Of a stretch of 64,000 nt of DNA, positions 61,101 to 64,000 are shown one piece after another. The notes beneath the pieces are model-generated. The model saw only the letters and a list, made by a program, of their open reading frames with translations. It made no database searches and was not told the origin of the DNA. Each line of letters begins with the position of its first letter. The stretch's first letter is position 1. The DNA is from Amia ocellicauda (lineage: Eukaryota; Chordata; Actinopteri; Amiiformes; Amiidae), in assembly GCF_036373705.1 (NCBI RefSeq), contig NC_089868.1:11358520-11422519 (forward strand). Reading direction: 5' to 3'. The position numbers were made by a program, and so were the translations under genes.

Positions 61101-64000
61101 GGACGAGGATGATGAGGTGGAGAGTTTTAGTTCGGGGGAGGACAAGGAAGACAACGTCAGCCGAGATCAAGGCTGCAATTGGGAAGACACTGTCAGTCCT
61201 CCGAGGAGAATTCAGGAGCAGCCTCAGCCGATAGGAAAGAAAGCAGGTGAGCGGAGCACCGCTGAAAAGACAAACCCACCATTAAAATGCTATGGTGACA
61301 TTCCTGCAACCCAAACATATCTGGATATGTTATACATATATATGAAAACCTTACCCTTGCATAGAACTTACAGAATAGAAAATCTGATATCTGATCAAGC
61401 TTATATTATTTCCATGCTTAAAATCCATGCTAGGATTGTCCTAATGCAGATGTTTTAACCTGCAGAAAGACTACCGAACACCAAATCACAAGTAAAGAGC
61501 AGGACAGCTGTGAAAAAGGGCAGTCGAGTCCTGAGAAACAGCACGAGAGATTCTGGCGTGCCTGAGTCCCTGGGGGACAGAGACTCTGTATTCTCACACA
61601 GCCAGAGCAGGTAAGAGTGGTGAACCACACAACGATTCTCCCGCCAATGAATAGTGTATTGTACAGATACTGGTTACAGGAATTACAGGAATCCACACAT
61701 ATAATAAAAAATATGCATTTGATCGCTTTTATCTTGCCATTTTCTAAACGTTTCCAAGACCCAAAGAAAGTATTTTTAGGGAAGGCATCACAGATTTCTC
61801 TTTGGGGAATGCAAGTTAAAGTCTGAATTGTTACTTTTGTTTGTGGGTTCTCTGCTCTTTTGTGCTCACAATGCATTTGATAAGCCCTTGAAGACATCCT
61901 TTAGTCTTTCCCTCATACACCCCTAAATGCTTTGTTTTGAGATTCTTTGCTTTAATCTCCATGCATTACTTTTTTTCTGGTTGGTCCTTCAATTCATTTT
62001 TTGCTTTAATCCAACATATTTATTCTTAGGAAAACCGAGAACACTCTACCATCAAAAGATCACAGGGAACAAATCAATCAGGTAGGGTCTCAAATACCTG
62101 TTATTGTTTCACCATTTGATACGTGTCCTGAATGTACAATTTGTCTAGGTTTAAGATCTGGAAGGCTCTTGTTTGGGAGACATAAAAAAATAAAACTACA
62201 GATGTGATCATGTTCGTGTCTTTTTTGATTTCTCTATTGGATCTGTGCCATAGAATTTTTGCATGCCTTCGACTTAATGTGATCATTCACTCAGAACCAA
62301 CGACCAGAGCAAACAGGGGGCATTGATTGCTAATGTGGTGGGTTTTTATAGATGCACCTCTAGTCCATCAGGAAGTCTTGTATAAATGTAAATGAGGACT
62401 TGCTCTGAGAAAAGGGCTTTTAGGAACTGTCAAGGGCTTTGTTGCTCTGGACTCTTTTTGCTTTCCCCACATTCCAACATCAGTAGGTGGTCTGAGTATC
62501 GGCCGGCTGATGCTCAGCATAAAATAGGCACTGAGACACTGGGTTTTGTTTTAAATTTCTTTGCAGGTCTGTGACAATCCTCTGCCCCTGCCCACCCCAG
62601 CACTGTACACCTTGCCCCCAGTCGCCCCTCTCCTAGCTAGGGCTACACACAATCCTGCTCCTCCAGCCTTCATCACAGACAGTAAGTTGGAATACACTTT
62701 CACTAAGGCCAGTAGCTTTTAAAGCTTTAAATTGCAGGGTGGTTTATTTTAAAAAACACCCGATGTTTGATTCCCAGCTTAAGTTTCCATTTGGGATACT
62801 TTCATTTCATAGCTAAGTTTCTCATCAGATACATCAGATACCATGCTAATGACTACCTGTTTACATGTCTTCTGCCTTCTGGGATGTTCAGCAAAGATGC
62901 ATTTGAAACCACAAGTGCTGGTGCTGGAACCCATATCAATAGTAATCAACAACAACAAGAAAAACATTTTACCAGAGCACTTACATTATGTTTATATTTG
63001 TCAGTTTTGTACAAATAAGAGACTGCACTGGGATTTTTTTTTTCCATTAGAGTTATGAATTTAATCAAGTCTCTATTCTAAAGGATGAGAAGTGCTGAAA
63101 GGGGCTGCTCAGTGTATTTGTGTTTGTTCTCCCAGGAGATGAACTGGTGGAGGGAATTAAGTTGGCAAAGCAGGAGAGGAAACAGCTTGAGAAGACTAGA
63201 CAAGATTTGTTGAGACGGGCGAAAGACCTTTTAGGCCAGAACCGTCAGAGGAGAAATCAAGGTAAGAGGGGCCTCAGTTAAACACATTTTTCTTCTTTGT
63301 CAAGATCAAACTAAAGACCTAGCTGGTCATTACAGCCACAAACCTAAGGTTGTGAATTTGGCAGGACTCAAACCCAGCAACGTACAGTTAATATAAAATA
63401 CAAAGCATAAATCCTAGTTGAAAGAGGTAAGCATAATGCAGCGAAGTCCTGGGTTTGAGCTACAGGGAGGGAGCAGAGGAAAAATCCCTGAAACAACAGA
63501 TCTATCAATGTCTACTTATCTATGCATAAGCAGGGGCATAATGAAGAGAAGTTACTTGTAGTGCAAAAATTACATGCATGTGCAACAACTCAGAGGAATA
63601 AGCTGCTGGATTACGAGTACAGTCTGAATAGATGTGTCTTGAGAAATCGCCGGAAGGTGGTCAGGGACTGTGCGGTCCTGACCTCAGTTATGATCTGGGA
63701 ATTTGGTTACATAATATTGCGGTTATTTTATTGTTACGATGTTTAGTCAGATAAGTAATCTTACTGCAAGACTAACAAGTTGTGTATATGACGCATAAAA
63801 AACATTTTTAGAGCTGTTTTTTTTTTGGTCCCATCACAGCTCGAGATGCTTGGAAGAAAAGGTATTTTGACACTAAAAAGGCCACTGTTCCTTTGGAGGA
63901 GACTCTGAAAAAGGTGCGTCAGGAACTGGAAACATATTACCACAAGGTGCTGCATCAACTGCAGGCCAGGGATGCGCGGAGCAAGCCAAAACACCATGGC
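58093..64000 (+). CDS. SPATA1: SPATA1, spermatogenesis-associated protein 1 (3' end outside window)
   Basis: Testis-associated protein with an N-terminal ubiquitin-like fold region and C-terminal coiled coil; molecular role poorly known. Exons in the window: 58093-58134, 58764-58870, 59203-59320, 60472-60525, 60874-61246, 61466-61610, 62030-62081, 62567-62681, 63136-63261 and 63840-64000 (cut). Phases agree throughout, giving 431 residues so far. The start MNRSFEERRPTTAG is the first in-frame ATG of exon 1. Family blocks: LVELHVLYVPDEQWNGKLN, FPDLSLRALRDELTG, FVFLKCVGRSLAVV, KSFAPPY and PQPELYLLPG. An acidic stretch (DEDVDEDDEVESFSSGEDKE) follows. A long charged helical region (KLAKQERKQLEKTRQDLLRR, AWKKRYFDTKKATVPLEETL) predicts a coiled coil. 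Roughly the last 60 residues should lie beyond 64000. The middle is poorly conserved, as usual for this family. Confidence 0.92.
58140..58188. repeat. (ATT)n microsatellite beside the SPATA1 exon 1 donor
   Basis: About 16 ATT units starting five bases after the donor GTAGG of exon 1. Confidence 0.95.
58642..58709. mobile_element. 68-bp TA-flanked palindrome in SPATA1 intron 1
   Basis: CCCAAACTGGATTATCTTTT... mirrored by ...AAAAGATAATCCAGTTTGGG, 30-31 bp arms with one mismatch and an 8-base loop (58672-58679). TA lies on both sides, which fits a Tc1/mariner-type miniature element. It ends about 55 bp before exon 2. Confidence 0.65.

Overview
This is nuclear DNA from a vertebrate, most likely a ray-finned fish. 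The evidence is split genes with GT-AG introns, AT-rich non-coding sequence, many (ATT)n and (CA)n microsatellites, and several Tc1/mariner elements of types common in fish. A degenerate 'rounded-up' interspersed repeat near 16.1 kb recalls repeats of non-teleost fishes such as gar, bowfin or sturgeon, but the species cannot be fixed from the sequence.

Six conserved genes were rebuilt exon by exon, in the same order as human chromosome 1p31: SAMD13 (+, about 1-20.3 kb), UOX (-, 20.7-28.7 kb), DNASE2B (+, 31.4-40.1 kb), RPF1 (+, 49.4-53.1 kb), GNG5 (-, 55.5-57.1 kb) and SPATA1 (+, 58.1 kb to the window end, truncated). A seventh gene, a second DNase II-like gene (+, 44.1-47.3 kb), is a tandem paralogue of DNASE2B with identical intron phases. 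UOX, a pseudogene in humans, is intact here with all catalytic residues and a peroxisomal SRL tail. SAMD13 and UOX converge tail to tail. GNG5 and SPATA1 are divergent neighbours. RPF1 and GNG5 converge.

Mobile DNA is concentrated in introns and around the DNase genes. There are two near-identical Tc1/mariner copies with D-D-36-E spacing (21.2-22.4 kb, intact 346-residue transposase inside the last UOX intron; 42.5-43.7 kb, broken by two indels). There are two copies of a second, hairpin-bearing Tc1 family: 37.5-39.1 kb, degenerate with the catalytic E changed to D, and 30.1-31.2 kb, internally deleted but still in frame. A shuffled pile of older Tc1 fragments in DNASE2B intron 5 contains a nested 257-bp hAT-like insert. 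A 980-bp hAT-like element lies between RPF1 and GNG5, and several short foldback elements are scattered through the window.

The genes are not a pathway unit: uric acid breakdown in peroxisomes (UOX), acid DNA digestion in lysosomes (two DNase II), 60S ribosome assembly (RPF1), G-protein signalling (GNG5) and a sperm-associated coiled-coil protein (SPATA1). Points most worth a second look are a textbook U12-type intron in RPF1, unannotated symmetric cassette-exon candidates in SAMD13 and GNG5, the missing visible start codon of the second DNase II gene, and the recent DD36E transposon activity.
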